DNA of 60,939 nt. Origin: Jannaschia seosinensis (GTDB lineage: Bacteria > Pseudomonadota > Alphaproteobacteria > Rhodobacterales > Rhodobacteraceae). The position numbers and the translations under genes are program-made. A model generated the notes under the pieces. It did no database searches. It saw only the letters and a list, made by a program, of their open reading frames with translations, and was not told the DNA's origin. Where the stretch lies: contig NZ_CYPR01000173.1 in NCBI RefSeq assembly GCF_001408515.1, positions 1 through 60,939 of the forward strand. The letters are read 5' to 3'. Positions 44,745 to 54,415 of this stretch are shown one piece after another. Each line of letters begins with the position of its first letter. The first letter of the stretch is position 1.

Positions 44745-46262
44745 ATGCGGGACGCCAATGCCCTGAGTATCGGGAAGGAGGTTCCCATCCGGTTCTCGAC
44801 TACCATCGCATTGATCTTGATGTTGTCCGCTGCCGGACTGACCTACGAGATTGCCGCGGGCCGCGTTCTCGCTCCCTTCTTCGGAACGTCGCTGCTGACC
44901 TGGACAAGCGTCATCGCAATCGTCTTGGGAGGGTTTTCGCTGGGCAGCGCCCTCGGTGGCCTCATTGCAGAACGCCCCACCGCGGTCGCAGTTGGCACTG
45001 TCCGCAATGCGCTGGTCGCGGCGGCGGTCCTCATGGCGGTGTCACCGACCTTGCTCGGCCTGCTGCATTCTTGGGGCGCGCGGGGCACCGGGGGGATGCT
45101 GCTCAGCGTCTTTCTGGTCTTTTTCCCGGCATCGGTTTGCGTCACGCTGCCATCGCCCTTTCTGGCCAAGGTTGCGATCCAGGCGAGGCCCGGGCGGGAA
45201 GGTTCGTCGCTGGGTTTCGTGCTCGCGGCGGGATCGGTCGGCGCGATTTTCGGCGCGATCGTTGCCGGCTTCGTGGCTCTGCCGTTCATCGGTGCGACGG
45301 CAACCTTCGCCGCGTGTGGCGCGGCCACCCTTCTTTGCCTGCCATTTGTGCGAAATGCTCCGCCTGGCGGAGAAAGAAGGCAAGACGGGGGGGCAGATAC
45401 CGCTGTGGCCGTCGCGGCGGCGGGGTTCGTGGCCTTCGCAGGTCTGGCCGGTGCGCCAGCATGCCAATACGAGTCCGGCCTGTCTTGCCTGCATGTCGTG
45501 CAGCGCGGCGCCGTGGTGCGACTTTTCTCGGACGGAACCGCGCAGGCGGCCGAGCGGGTCTCTCGGGGCGCTGAGCGAGACGGCCCCGTCGATCTCTCGC
45601 TTCCTTATACACAATGGCTCTGGATGCGCCTGGATCGCGACTTGGGCCCTGCGCCCTCCGTGCTGTTCATCGGTGGCGGCGGCTACAGCCTGCCGACAGA
45701 GCTTCTCGCGTCGCGCCCCGATGCCCAAGCCATCGCGGTGGAAATCGACCCCCTTGTGACGCGGGTGGTTCAGCAGCACTTGCCGCGGGCGGCGGAAATG
45801 ATCGCGCGGACCGGTTACGACGCGGCCAACGACGCGCAGGAGGCGACGGGTCGGCTTGGCCTCGTTCATGCGGACGGACGAGTCTACCTGAACGAGACAG
45901 AACGCCGCTTCGATGCCGCCGTGATGGATGCATTCTCCTCGGGCTCGGTGCCGGCCCATCTGGCAACGCGCGAGACCTATGAGCGGCTGCGCACCATTGT
46001 GGACGGTCCAGTCTATGTGAACCTGATCGATGAACACGATGGGCCGCTTGTGCGCGGCGTTCACGCGATCCTGCGCGAGCTCTACCCGCATGTGGAAGCG
46101 GTTCGTGGCCCTCTGAATGATCAAGGCCGCGCCAACTTTCTCCTTGCCGCTTCTCCAACGGCACTCGCCTCTCTGGACACCTTGCCGGACGATTACGAAC
46201 GCACCCGCATCTCCGAGGCTCGCGCCTTCACCGACGACCGAGAATGGGTCGGCCACCGATAG
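44745..46262 (+). CDS. Membrane protein fused to a spermidine-synthase-like domain
   Basis: A 505-aa protein. The N-terminal half has about seven hydrophobic segments (STTIALILMLSAAGLTYEIA, LGGFSLGSALGGLIAERPTA, MLLSVFLVFFPASVCVTLPS). The C-terminal half is a polyamine-synthase-type Rossmann fold: VLFIGGGGYSLPTELLA (SAM-type glycine loop), AIAVEIDPLVTRVV, LVHADGRVYLNET and FDAAVMDAFS. Such fusions are known, but their substrate is not established and they may not make spermidine. The start at 44745 is chosen after a GGGGAGG stretch; TTG at 44688 is a weaker alternative. It is flanked by mobile-element debris. Confidence 0.8.
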   Translation: MRDANALSIGKEVPIRFSTTIALILMLSAAGLTYEIAAGRVLAPFFGTSLLTWTSVIAIVLGGFSLGSALGGLIAERPTAVAVGTVRNALVAAAVLMAVSPTLLGLLHSWGARGTGGMLLSVFLVFFPASVCVTLPSPFLAKVAIQARPGREGSSLGFVLAAGSVGAIFGAIVAGFVALPFIGATATFAACGAATLLCLPFVRNAPPGGERRQDGGADTAVAVAAAGFVAFAGLAGAPACQYESGLSCLHVVQRGAVVRLFSDGTAQAAERVSRGAERDGPVDLSLPYTQWLWMRLDRDLGPAPSVLFIGGGGYSLPTELLASRPDAQAIAVEIDPLVTRVVQQHLPRAAEMIARTGYDAANDAQEATGRLGLVHADGRVYLNETERRFDAAVMDAFSSGSVPAHLATRETYERLRTIVDGPVYVNLIDEHDGPLVRGVHAILRELYPHVEAVRGPLNDQGRANFLLAASPTALASLDTLPDDYERTRISEARAFTDDREWVGHR

Positions 46263-46292
46263 GGGCCAAATTTAGGTGGTAGACTTCAGCTG

Positions 46293-46796
46293 TTGGCTTC
46301 CCGCCGACGCAGTGCGTCGACCCTGCTCCTTGATCATCCCGATGGTCTGCGGCCCGCTGTAATGGCTCTTTCGCATCCGTCTGCTCCTTCGAGGTTGAGC
46401 AGACTCTGCATCACGGTGAGGGATTTCACGAGGGCAGGTCAGTGGCATTGCCGGTATCAATCGCCCACGCTGATCCACATAAAACAACCTGACAATCCCT
46501 TCCCGTCGTCTCTCGCGGGCAAGATCGTCCGCCGCGACATCTTCGACGACAGCTTCGCGCGCGATCTCAAGACCCTCATCGAGCGGTTCGGCGGGCAAAT
46601 CAGGGATCGCACCCACGTCTACTGGCATGGCGATGAGCATCATGTCCGCGGCGGCTATGAGTGCACGTTTCGCGAGCCGGGGGCCGAGCCGATCGCAGCC
46701 GCGCTCGCTGAGCTCGATCTGCTCTACGACCTCGTGTCCGCAGCTCTCATCGCCGCCGGCGCTACGAGTATAGCGGCCAACATGATGGACGGATGA
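46293..46796 (+). CDS. Hypothetical protein (uncertain)
   Basis: A 167-codon frame with no family recognised. The C-terminal two thirds look protein-like (KIVRRDIFDDSFARDLKTLI, HVYWHGDEHHVRGGYECTFR, AAALAELDLLYDLVSAALIA), whereas the first 60 codons look like non-coding translation, so the true start may be further downstream. It lies between the spermidine-synthase-like gene and a frameshifted integrase and is followed by a hairpin. It could be a gene of the integrated element or a remnant. Confidence 0.35.
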   Translation: MASRRRSASTLLLDHPDGLRPAVMALSHPSAPSRLSRLCITVRDFTRAGQWHCRYQSPTLIHIKQPDNPFPSSLAGKIVRRDIFDDSFARDLKTLIERFGGQIRDRTHVYWHGDEHHVRGGYECTFREPGAEPIAAALAELDLLYDLVSAALIAAGATSIAANMMDG

Positions 46797-46803
46797 GTAT
46801 CCT

Positions 46804-46825
46804 GGCGCCCCACTCCGGGGGCGCC
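46804..46825. terminator. Hairpin between hypothetical gene and integrase
   Basis: Perfect arms GGCGCCCC and GGGGCGCC, followed by GTTCCTT on the plus strand, 8 bp after the hypothetical frame ends. The stem is terminator-like but the U-run is weak. Confidence 0.45.
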
Positions 46826-46970
46826 GTTCCTTGAGGGTCAAATGACCCGGACTCGCGGAAGGATCACCGCGTGTCGGCGTGCCGGCGTCTCCTCCACCTG
46901 CTGCTCCGGCCGGCGCGCCATTGACCAGAACCATGGAGCATCGCGCAGTATTCCTGGCGCGACACGGCGA

Positions 46971-48409
46971 CTACCGTAGCCGATATCCCGCCGCCTCGCG
47001 CAATCTGTCGATCTCCTTCCGAACCTCAGCCCGCGGACGCGGCTTCCAGCCATCGCCCTCAATACCGACCAGCTCATGAAGCAATGCTCGCATGGGCAAT
47101 TCCAGGTCACTCCCATAAACTGGGCGCCCTCGAAGTTTGCCAATCGAATGCCCCATGAGATGTGCTCGCTCCTCGTTGGTCATCTCCGCATCGTCCATTC
47201 GATCTTCGAAGGAATGCCGAAGACCACTTATGACGTAGCGGCCAGTCTTTCCTCTGGGGGGCTCCGGGAAGAGATTGTTGCCGCGCAGAAACCCGTTCAC
47301 ATCACCCGAGTAGGAAGCCTTCCGCGATATCTTGTGAATTCCTTGGGGTGCCTCCGCATCGCTTCCAGAGCCGGCCCAAGCAATACGACAGCACGGGATG
47401 TGGACTTCCTCTTCAGTTCTCGCCTGTTCTCGCCCTCCAGCACCACTTGCAGCATGATGTGCGGGATCGGGGCGTCCAGGTGAATGTCTTCTTCTGGAAG
47501 ATCGTAGATCTCGGATGCGCGACACCCGCAAATAGCCTCGATGATCGCGATGTCCGACGCCTCCTGATTGAGGCCTTCGAGCACTCGGTCTCTGACCAGA
47601 CGCTGGCACACCCATTCTTCAGGGAGTGCAAGCTTCTTCCGTTCGTTATCCGAAGGGTCGTAGGAAAGCTTCTCCACGCCCATGCAGTCGAAAACGTTGG
47701 TCCGCTTGCTCTTTGGCAGCCTGATGTCGTCGAAGTGCGCGTCGATCATCTGGCGCACATATCGGATCTGCTTGTTCGCGTAGTTCGTCGTGACCGCGCC
47801 TGTCCTTGCACGCTTCTTCCAGAAATCCTCGTAGTCCACTGCGTTTTGCTCTGAGATCGTGAGGATCGTTCGCTCACCGACCTGTGCCCTGAAGTCCTTG
47901 GCGGCGCGCTTGAAGTTCCCGCACCACTCGCGGCGCTGGCGGGCGTTCTTCGCGCGAATGTCAGCCTCCTTGAGAACAGGCATGCGCTCTGCCATCTCGT
48001 CGAGGCAGGCATCCGGGAGGTCGATAGCACCGAGGGCTGCGGGAACTGCTGCCGAGTTCGGATCGATACTGGCTATGGTCTCGATGCGCGAAAGAAGTTC
48101 GTCCATCGGACCTGTGAGCAGGTCGTCCATCGGGGTGAACGTCATTCCCCAGCTCTTGAGGAGTTCGACCGAAGTATCGAAGATCGCGCGAGCGTCGGCT
48201 GCCTTCCCGGCGCGTCGCGCCCGCCAGTCATTGATCAGCGCGGCCCGCATGATTGCGCATTGCGCCTCAGCCTCGCCTCGATCGCGTGTTTTCAGAGACC
48301 TGTTGATCTCGGGGAGGGGTTCGACGTCAGCAAATTCGGCGGGAACGCGCATGCGTAGGTAGTAGGTTCTGCCTCGGAGATCGAGGTAATCGGCGGTAGA
48401 GATTGGCAT
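46971..48409 (-). pseudogene. Tyrosine recombinase (phage-type integrase), frameshifted
   Basis: The N-terminal part (MPISTADYLDLRGRTYYLRM) carries a SAM-like core-binding domain, then a catalytic domain with the first Arg in AICGCRASEIYDLP. The frame breaks near 47345-47348 in a run of four C (five would keep the frame). The C-terminal half continues in another frame with GLRHSFEDRM (His-x-x-Arg-like box), LMGHSIG and PVYGSDLEL (Tyr region). Rejoined, it is about 479 codons, typical of genomic-island integrases. It is either a true mutation or a sequencing slip in a C-run. No tRNA or direct att repeat was found beside it. Confidence 0.82.
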
Positions 48410-48970
48410 AAGATCTGCCCCACATTCTGCCCCACAGCGGGGTCGGTTTTCAGGAACCTCATCCGGAGGTGGATGAGGCGATTTCTCCCGAAAAACTTGG
48501 GTTCATCTCGTCGAGCAGGGAAAAATCAACCTGCTGCCGGGCTTGCATCTCCTGGGCACCACGGTTCAACTCCAAACGTCGGGGTTTCTTGATGTCGCGA
48601 GTTTTTTCCTCGATCCCTAAATGTCGTGGCGCAGTTTGCGACGTGGTTTCTGCCGGATTGTTTTTTGCTCCGATCGCTTAGGTGCGCCTTACCCTTTCCG
48701 CGTTGAGGTGGTCAGGCGAATGCTTGCCCCTTGACCAGAACGCCGTGAGGTGGAGACAGCCGCGACGCAGCCGTTCCGGCCCCCTGATCCAGCGGCACCG
48801 CGCTTATTGTCCTGATGTCCGGCATCGGCGGCGATACGGCTCTGAACGCCCGCCCAATTATGGAAAAACATGGGAGACCCGGCTGCTCTCTGCTGATGCG
48901 AGCGACCGGCTCCACTGAAACGTACGCCCCTTGAAGTCAGTGATTCGCCTGCCGCGCGTCCCCAGACGCC
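48410..48970. other. 561-bp gap upstream of the integrase
   Basis: No gene was recognised. It contains an exact dyad at 48457-48478 (CCTCATCC-N6-GGATGAGG), 48 bp upstream of the integrase start, which may be an operator or part of an attachment site. It is less GC-rich than the flanking housekeeping genes in its central part (48480-48680). Several short open frames in it look non-coding. Confidence 0.5.
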
Positions 48971-49651
48971 TCAGGCGATCTCGATCCAGATCGGCAGGTG
49001 ATCGGAGGCCCGCGCCGCCAGATGCCTTGGCCAGACGCCGGTGGCGCGCACCTCGAGGCCCGGTCCGTGCAGGAAGCGGTCGAAGGCCATCGTGGGCCGC
49101 TCGGCATGGAAGCTGGCTCCGGGTGAAATCGTGCGCCACCCCTCGGGGAGGCGAAGCGCATCCGGACGCTTGCGCCATTCGTTGAGGTCGCCGCCCATCA
49201 GGACCGGCCCCCCGAGGACCGCTGCCGCCGAGACCGCTTTCGCAACCTGCCGCAGGCGGTCGCGGCGGCGCAGGCCGAGATGGAGCGCACCGAGCGTCAG
49301 CGCCTCCTCGCCGTTTCCGATGCGCGCGAGAATACCGCCGCGCGGCTCCAGCCCCGGCAGTTCCAGTGGAACCATCCGCTCCACCTCCAGCCCGGGCCGC
49401 ATCAGGATGGCGTTGCCGTGATGGCCGATCGACGGCGTGGCCGGATCGGCATCGATCCAGTCCCAGCCCGCGGCCCGCACCTGCGCGAGCGGGAGCGCCG
49501 GATGTCGCGGCGCCAGCCTGCGGTCGGCCTCCTGCAGGAGGATGATGTCGGGCGCCATCTCCTTGAGCACCCGCAACACCCGTGTCGGATCGCGGCGCCA
49601 GTCGAGGCCGACGGCCTTGCGAATGTTCCAGCTTGCGATTTTCAGACGCAT
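48971..49651 (-). CDS. Endonuclease/exonuclease/phosphatase-family protein
   Basis: A 226-aa single-domain protein of the DNase I-like fold. Catalytic segments in order: IASWNIRKA (Asn), IILLQEADRR (metal-binding Glu), TLGALHLGL, GGDLNEWRKR (Asp and Asn) and ARASDHLPI (Asp-His). The family includes DNases, sphingomyelinases and phosphodiesterases; the substrate is unknown. The start at 49651 (MRLKIASWN) gives the normal beginning. It is 10 bp downstream of the cardiolipin synthase gene on the same strand, so they are probably co-transcribed. Confidence 0.88.
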   Translation of the reverse strand: MRLKIASWNIRKAVGLDWRRDPTRVLRVLKEMAPDIILLQEADRRLAPRHPALPLAQVRAAGWDWIDADPATPSIGHHGNAILMRPGLEVERMVPLELPGLEPRGGILARIGNGEEALTLGALHLGLRRRDRLRQVAKAVSAAAVLGGPVLMGGDLNEWRKRPDALRLPEGWRTISPGASFHAERPTMAFDRFLHGPGLEVRATGVWPRHLAARASDHLPIWIEIA

Positions 49652-49661
49652 CGCGACGACC

Positions 49662-51023
49662 TCACAACAACGGACCGAAAAGCCGCGCCACCGGCGCCAG
49701 CAGCCGGACATGGCGCGGCGGCGGGTCCGGCACGGGGCGCGACCGGTCGAAATCGGCATTCAGCATCGTCTCCACCTCCGAGGCAAAACCCTTGTCTTCG
49801 ACCAGCGCCGTCGCCTCGAAGTTCAAAAGCAAGGACCGGATGTCGAGGTTCACCGTGCCGACGGACGCGATGTCGTCGTCGATCAGCATCACCTTCTGAT
49901 GCATCAGGCCCGGCACATATTCGTGAACCTCGATCCCCATGCGGACCAGTTCCCGCGCGATGCCGCGGCTGGCATACCAGGCCAGCCATCTGTCGGCGGG
50001 GTAGGGGATCATGATGCGGACCTCGACGCCGCGCATATGTGCAAGCTGGATCGCCGTAAGGACATCGGCATGCGGCACCAGATAGGGCGTCGTGATCCAC
50101 AGGCGCCGCCGCGCCAGCCCGATCAACCCGCAGAACAGAAGGCTGCCCCGCTCCAGCGGATCGGTCGGGCCGAACCCGGTCACGAGGCCGAGCCGGTCGC
50201 CCGCGGGGCCCGGCACGGGCATCTCCGGAAGGCTCTGACCCGACACAACTTCCCAATCGCCGGCGAAGAGCTTGCGCAGGTGCCCCACCATGGGGCCTTC
50301 GACCCGCAGATGCGTGTCGCGCCAAGTATCGAAATGCTTGCCGCCATCGACGTATTCGTCGCCGATATTGATGCCGCCGGTGAAGCCGACCTTGTTGTCG
50401 ATCACGACGTTCTTGCGGTGGTTGCGGAAGTTGACGCCCACGCGGCCCATCGTGTGGTGCGGGGCCAGCATCCCGCGGACCTCCACTCCGGCCTCGCGCA
50501 ATTCACGCGGATAGCGCCATCCCAGCGTGACCGACCCGATCAGGTCGCAGAGCACGCGAACCCGGACGCCCCGCCGGGACGCGGCGATCAGCCGGTCGCG
50601 CAGCGCCTCTCCGGTGCCGTCGGCGCGAATGATGTAGAACTGCACGAGGATTTCCGTCTCGGCCGCATCGATCGCCGCGAACATCGCGTCGAAGGTCGCC
50701 TGCCCGTCCACCAGCAGACGCAGATCGTTCCCCTCGCGCAGCGGCACATGGGTGATGGCGCGCAACGCGTGCAGGCGGCCGGGGGCGTCTTCCCTGTCAT
50801 CGGTCGCGCCGTGGCGTTTGTCAGGCCTCTGGTTGATCCGCGAAAGACCGCCGAACAGCGCGAAGATCGGCACGGCGAACAGCGGATAGGCGAGCAGGAA
50901 CACCACCCAGGCGGCCGCCCCCTGTGGCGTCCGCGCGGTGCTGAGCGCGGCGCGTGCCGCCGCCAGCGCGAGGAGTATCAGGCCGGTCGTGGCCCAGAGC
51001 GGAAGATCCCAGATGTCGATCAT
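49662..51023 (-). CDS. cls: Cardiolipin synthase, phospholipase D type
   Basis: A 453-aa membrane protein with two N-terminal hydrophobic segments (about residues 10-28 and 37-58). It has two PLD HKD motifs: NHRKNVVIDNKVGFTGG near residue 200 and HQKVMLIDDDIASVGTVNLD near residue 380. It condenses phosphatidylglycerol to cardiolipin at the inner membrane. Length and layout match Cls. It is divergent from the RNase D gene with 165 bp between them. The downstream endonuclease-family gene is probably in the same operon. Confidence 0.93.
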   Translation of the reverse strand: MIDIWDLPLWATTGLILLALAAARAALSTARTPQGAAAWVVFLLAYPLFAVPIFALFGGLSRINQRPDKRHGATDDREDAPGRLHALRAITHVPLREGNDLRLLVDGQATFDAMFAAIDAAETEILVQFYIIRADGTGEALRDRLIAASRRGVRVRVLCDLIGSVTLGWRYPRELREAGVEVRGMLAPHHTMGRVGVNFRNHRKNVVIDNKVGFTGGINIGDEYVDGGKHFDTWRDTHLRVEGPMVGHLRKLFAGDWEVVSGQSLPEMPVPGPAGDRLGLVTGFGPTDPLERGSLLFCGLIGLARRRLWITTPYLVPHADVLTAIQLAHMRGVEVRIMIPYPADRWLAWYASRGIARELVRMGIEVHEYVPGLMHQKVMLIDDDIASVGTVNLDIRSLLLNFEATALVEDKGFASEVETMLNADFDRSRPVPDPPPRHVRLLAPVARLFGPLL

Positions 51024-51188
51024 GAATGGCCGTTCCGATCCCTTCGTTGCCGTCTATCCTAAGGCGCCATCCCGCCGGGACGAGGCCGGGCGGTCGGGAC
51101 GGGCCCCGCTTGCCCGCCGCCGCCGCGCGGTCTACCTCCGCGACAGGCCGGTGTCAGCCCGGCCCCTCGTGTTACCGGAAGGACGGCC

Positions 51189-51818
51189 ATGACCATCGCC
51201 CTCGACAAGATCACCCTGCACCGCGGCGATCTGCCGGACGACCTCGACCTCGGCAACGCGGTCGCCATCGACTGCGAGACGATGGGTCTCGACCCGCATC
51301 GCGATCGGCTCTGCCTGGTGCAATTGTCCTCCGGCGACGGAACCGCGCATCTCGTCCAGATCGCGCGCGGTCAGGATGCGGCGCCCAATCTCGCCCGGCT
51401 GCTGACGGATCGCGCCGTCCTCAAGCTGTTCCACTTCGGACGCTTCGACATCGCCGCGATGTACCATACGTTCGGCGCTCTGGCCGAGCCGGTCTGGTGC
51501 TCCAAGATCGCGTCGCGTCTGGTGCGGACCTATACCGACCGGCACGGGCTCAAGGCGCTTCTGTCGGAATTGCTGGGCGAGGACATCTCCAAGCTGCAGC
51601 AGACCTCCGATTGGGGCGCGGAGGAGCTGACGAAGGACCAGATGGCCTATGCGGCCTCCGACGTGCTCTATCTGCACCGCCTGAAGGAAGCGCTCGATGC
51701 CCGCCTCGCGCGCGAGGAGCGGACCGAGCTGGCGCAGGCCTGCTTCGATTTCCTGCCGACCCGTGCGAAGCTCGACCTGATTGGCTATCCCGACACGGAC
51801 ATCTTCGCCCATTCCTGA
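51189..51818 (+). CDS. rnd: Ribonuclease D (short form)
   Basis: A 209-aa 3'-5' exoribonuclease consisting only of the DEDDy catalytic domain. D28 and E30 (AIDCETMG), Asp in FGRFDIAAM, and Tyr-x3-Asp in YAASDVLYLHRL complete the site. Full-length enterobacterial RNase D has one or two HRDC domains that are absent here; the short form is common in alphaproteobacteria. Role: tRNA and small RNA 3' trimming. It is followed closely by lptC, the start of the LPS transport genes. Confidence 0.93.
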   Translation: MTIALDKITLHRGDLPDDLDLGNAVAIDCETMGLDPHRDRLCLVQLSSGDGTAHLVQIARGQDAAPNLARLLTDRAVLKLFHFGRFDIAAMYHTFGALAEPVWCSKIASRLVRTYTDRHGLKALLSELLGEDISKLQQTSDWGAEELTKDQMAYAASDVLYLHRLKEALDARLAREERTELAQACFDFLPTRAKLDLIGYPDTDIFAHS

Positions 51819-51832
51819 CCCGCAGGCACGAC

Positions 51833-52441
51833 ATGGCCGCTTCGATCCACCCCCCCGAAGGATGGCATACGCGCCTGGTGCGGCTGGGGCGGCTGGTTCT
51901 GCCGGTACTGGCGCTGATGCTTCTGAGCACGGTTTTCCTCCTCGCGCGCAGCGTCGATCCGCAGGACGCGATCTCCTTCGCCGATGTCGACGTGTCCGAA
52001 CGCGCGCGCGACCAGCAGCTGACCGCCCCGAATGTCACGGGCGTCTCGGCCGACGGGACGGCGTTCGATCTGTCGGCGCGGATGGCGCGCCCGGACCCGG
52101 GCGATCCGGGGCTGATGAACGCGCAGACGGTGCGGCTGGTGCTGACGGGGGACGGCCGCGCGACCGTCACCTCCGATTTCGCGCGCATCGATACTCAGCA
52201 GCGCGACCTGATGTTGGACGGCGACGTCCGCATCGACACCTCGACCGGCTACCGGGTGCGGACCGAACGGCTGGAGGGCACGCTGGGCCGGCTGCGGATC
52301 GTCTCGCCGGGCGAGGTGACGGGGGAGGGGCCGCTGGGCCGGATGCGCGCCGGGTCGCTCACGATCGACGAGGATGCGGACGGCGCGGCACGGCTGCTGT
52401 TCACCGGCGGCGTTGACCTGTTATACACGCCGCCAAGCTGA
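51833..52441 (+). CDS. lptC: LPS export protein LptC
   Basis: A 202-aa protein with one N-terminal membrane anchor (LVLPVLALMLLSTVFLLARS, about residues 21-40) and a periplasmic beta-jellyroll region of the LptC/OstA-like type. It passes LPS from the LptB2FG extractor to LptA. It is identified by position directly before lptA and lptB and by topology; primary sequence is weakly conserved in this family. 15 bp after the RNase D stop. Confidence 0.88.
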   Translation: MAASIHPPEGWHTRLVRLGRLVLPVLALMLLSTVFLLARSVDPQDAISFADVDVSERARDQQLTAPNVTGVSADGTAFDLSARMARPDPGDPGLMNAQTVRLVLTGDGRATVTSDFARIDTQQRDLMLDGDVRIDTSTGYRVRTERLEGTLGRLRIVSPGEVTGEGPLGRMRAGSLTIDEDADGAARLLFTGGVDLLYTPPS

Positions 52442-52453
52442 TCGGATGCCGCC

Positions 52454-52930
52454 ATGATCCTCCGCCTTCTTCTGTTGCTCACGCTTTTGTCCGCCCCGGC
52501 GGCCGCGCAGAATGCCGCCATCGGGTTCGGCGCAGGCGATTTCGATGCCGCCGCCCCGGTCGAGGTCGCCGCCGATAGCCTCGAGGTCGATCAGGCCACG
52601 GGCCGTGCGACGCTGACGGGCAATGTCGTGATCGTGCAGGGCGATCTGCGGCTGTCGGCCGAACGGGTCACGGTGGATTACGCGACCGCCGGCGGCGACC
52701 GCTCCATCGAGCGTCTGAATGCCATGGGCGACGTGCTGATCGTCGCGGGCGAGGACGCCGCCGAGGGGCAGGAAGCGACCTACACGCTTGGCTCCTCCGA
52801 CATCGTGCTGACCGGCGACGTGCTGGTGACGCAGGGTGGCAACACGCTGGCCGGCGACCGCCTCCTGGTGAACCTCGAAAGCGGGGCCGGCACGGTCACG
52901 GGACGCGTGCGGACCACGCTGCAACCTTGA
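52454..52930 (+). CDS. lptA: LPS transport periplasmic protein LptA
   Basis: A 158-aa periplasmic protein with a signal peptide ([19 protein letters not shown]) and an OstA-type jellyroll. Repeating strands are seen in [40 protein letters not shown] and [20 protein letters not shown]. It forms the LPS bridge between LptC and the outer-membrane LptD. The stop overlaps the TTG start of lptB (TTGA). Confidence 0.93.
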   Translation: MILRLLLLLTLLSAPAAAQNAAIGFGAGDFDAAAPVEVAADSLEVDQATGRATLTGNVVIVQGDLRLSAERVTVDYATAGGDRSIERLNAMGDVLIVAGEDAAEGQEATYTLGSSDIVLTGDVLVTQGGNTLAGDRLLVNLESGAGTVTGRVRTTLQP

Positions 52931-53676
52931 GGGCGCCCTCCGTCATCGAAGGCTCGGGCGGTCTGGCGATCCGCAACCTGCGAAAGTCCTACCGCAAGCG
53001 GCCGGTCATCCGCGACGTGTCGATGGATCTGGCGCGCGGCGAGGTGGTGGCGCTGCTCGGGCCGAACGGGTCGGGCAAGACAACCACGTTCTACTGCATC
53101 GCGGGGCTGGTGACGCCGGATGGCGGCTCCGTCACGCTGGATGGGCAGGAGGTGACGTGGCTGCCGATGTATCGCCGGGCGCGGGCCGGGATCGGCTATC
53201 TGCCGCAGGAAATGTCGATCTTTCGCGGCCTCACCGTCGAGCAGAACATCATGGCCATCCTCGAAGTGGCCGAATCCAAACGCCATCGCCGCCGCGAGCG
53301 GCTGGAGGAGCTTCTGAGCGAGTTCCACATCGAACACCTGCGCCGGGCATCCGCGCTTGCGCTCTCCGGGGGCGAGCGGCGGCGGGTGGAGATCGCGCGC
53401 TGCTTGGCCGCCGCCCCGCGTTACCTTTTGCTCGACGAACCCTTCGCCGGCGTCGATCCGATCGCGGTGGGCGATATCCGCAGCTTGGTGGTGGAACTGA
53501 AGTCCCGCGGGATCGGCGTGCTCATCACCGACCACAACGTCCGTGAGACGCTGGAAATCGTCGACCGTGCCTATATCCTGCACGATGGCGGCGTCCTGAT
53601 GTCAGGCAGCCCGGACGAGGTCGTCGCCGACGCCAATGTCCGCCGCGTCTATCTCGGCGATAGCTTCGCACGCTGA
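52927..53676 (+). CDS. lptB: LPS export ABC transporter ATP-binding protein LptB
   Basis: A 249-aa ATPase that powers LPS extraction with LptF and LptG. Walker [10 protein letters not shown] (about residues 45-53), signature [13 protein letters not shown], Walker [16 protein letters not shown] and switch His in [10 protein letters not shown]. The start is a TTG overlapping the lptA stop; no ATG or GTG gives a full domain. lptF and lptG are not in the window, which is usual because they lie elsewhere. Confidence 0.95.
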   Translation: MRAPSVIEGSGGLAIRNLRKSYRKRPVIRDVSMDLARGEVVALLGPNGSGKTTTFYCIAGLVTPDGGSVTLDGQEVTWLPMYRRARAGIGYLPQEMSIFRGLTVEQNIMAILEVAESKRHRRRERLEELLSEFHIEHLRRASALALSGGERRRVEIARCLAAAPRYLLLDEPFAGVDPIAVGDIRSLVVELKSRGIGVLITDHNVRETLEIVDRAYILHDGGVLMSGSPDEVVADANVRRVYLGDSFAR

Positions 53677-53802
53677 ACCCGTCCGGATTGGGCGTTGACT
53701 TGCCCGCGCGTCCGGCGTGGGATCGTCGATGGAACGAGCGGCGTCTCCGGGGGTTTGACCTCGTGCCGGGCGGGCCAAAATCCAGACGTACAAGGAGGCA
53801 TC

Positions 53803-54375
53803 ATGCGCTATCAGATCACCGGCAAGCAGATCGACATCGGCGAGGCGCTGCAGACGCATGTGAAGGACGTGCTCGGCGTCGTCATGGAAAAATATGCCGG
53901 CCGCCCGACCGACGCCTCCGTCATCTTTTCGCGCGACGGGCATGAATACGTGTGCGAGGCGACCGTGCACCTGTCCACCGGCCTGACCACGCAGGCGCGC
54001 CACAAGGCAAGCGAGATCTATGCCGCGTTCGATGCCTGCGCCACCAAGATGGAAAAGCAGCTTCGGCGCTACAAACGGCGGCTCAAGAACCACCATCAGG
54101 CCCGCCAGCAACCAGTTGAACTCTCCGGGGCGTCTTCGTATATCCTCGCCGCCGAGGTCGGGGAAACCGAGGAGCCCGAAGACCTTGCGCCCGTGATCGT
54201 GGCCGAGATGGCGATGGAGATCCCGTCGCTCTCGGTCGGGGAAGCGGTTATGCAGATGGAGTTGGCCGGTGCCTCGGTGCTGGTCTTCAAGAACGAAAAA
54301 AGTGGCGGAACCAACGTGGTTTACCGGCGCGACGACGGCAATGTCGGGTGGATCGATCCGGCCACCAGCAGTTAA
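53803..54375 (+). CDS. hpf: Ribosome hibernation promoting factor, long form
   Basis: A 190-aa protein with the N-terminal ribosome-binding domain (MRYQITGKQIDIGEALQTHV, then KMEKQLRRYKRRLKNHH) and a C-terminal dimerisation domain (AVMQMELAGASVLVFKNEKS, then NVVYRRDDGNVGWIDP). The long form makes 100S ribosome dimers alone in stationary phase. It follows a strong AAGGAGG site. In many proteobacteria rpoN lies between lptB and hpf; here it is absent. Confidence 0.95.
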   Translation: MRYQITGKQIDIGEALQTHVKDVLGVVMEKYAGRPTDASVIFSRDGHEYVCEATVHLSTGLTTQARHKASEIYAAFDACATKMEKQLRRYKRRLKNHHQARQQPVELSGASSYILAAEVGETEEPEDLAPVIVAEMAMEIPSLSVGEAVMQMELAGASVLVFKNEKSGGTNVVYRRDDGNVGWIDPATSS

Positions 54376-54415
54376 CGCCAGGGTCGCGGCCCGGCGGAAC
54401 CACGAGGGCGAGCCA

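Noticed and set aside
46272-46934. A 220-codon minus-strand gene
   Set aside because: Composition looks like antisense translation; the plus-strand frame is somewhat more protein-like, though also uncertain.
47297-48409. Integrase as an intact 370-aa gene
   Set aside because: The conserved His-x-x-Arg and Tyr region lies in another frame downstream, so this frame is truncated by a frameshift.
48410-48970. tRNA gene as integration site beside the integrase
   Set aside because: No T-loop consensus or acceptor pairing was found on either strand in this gap.
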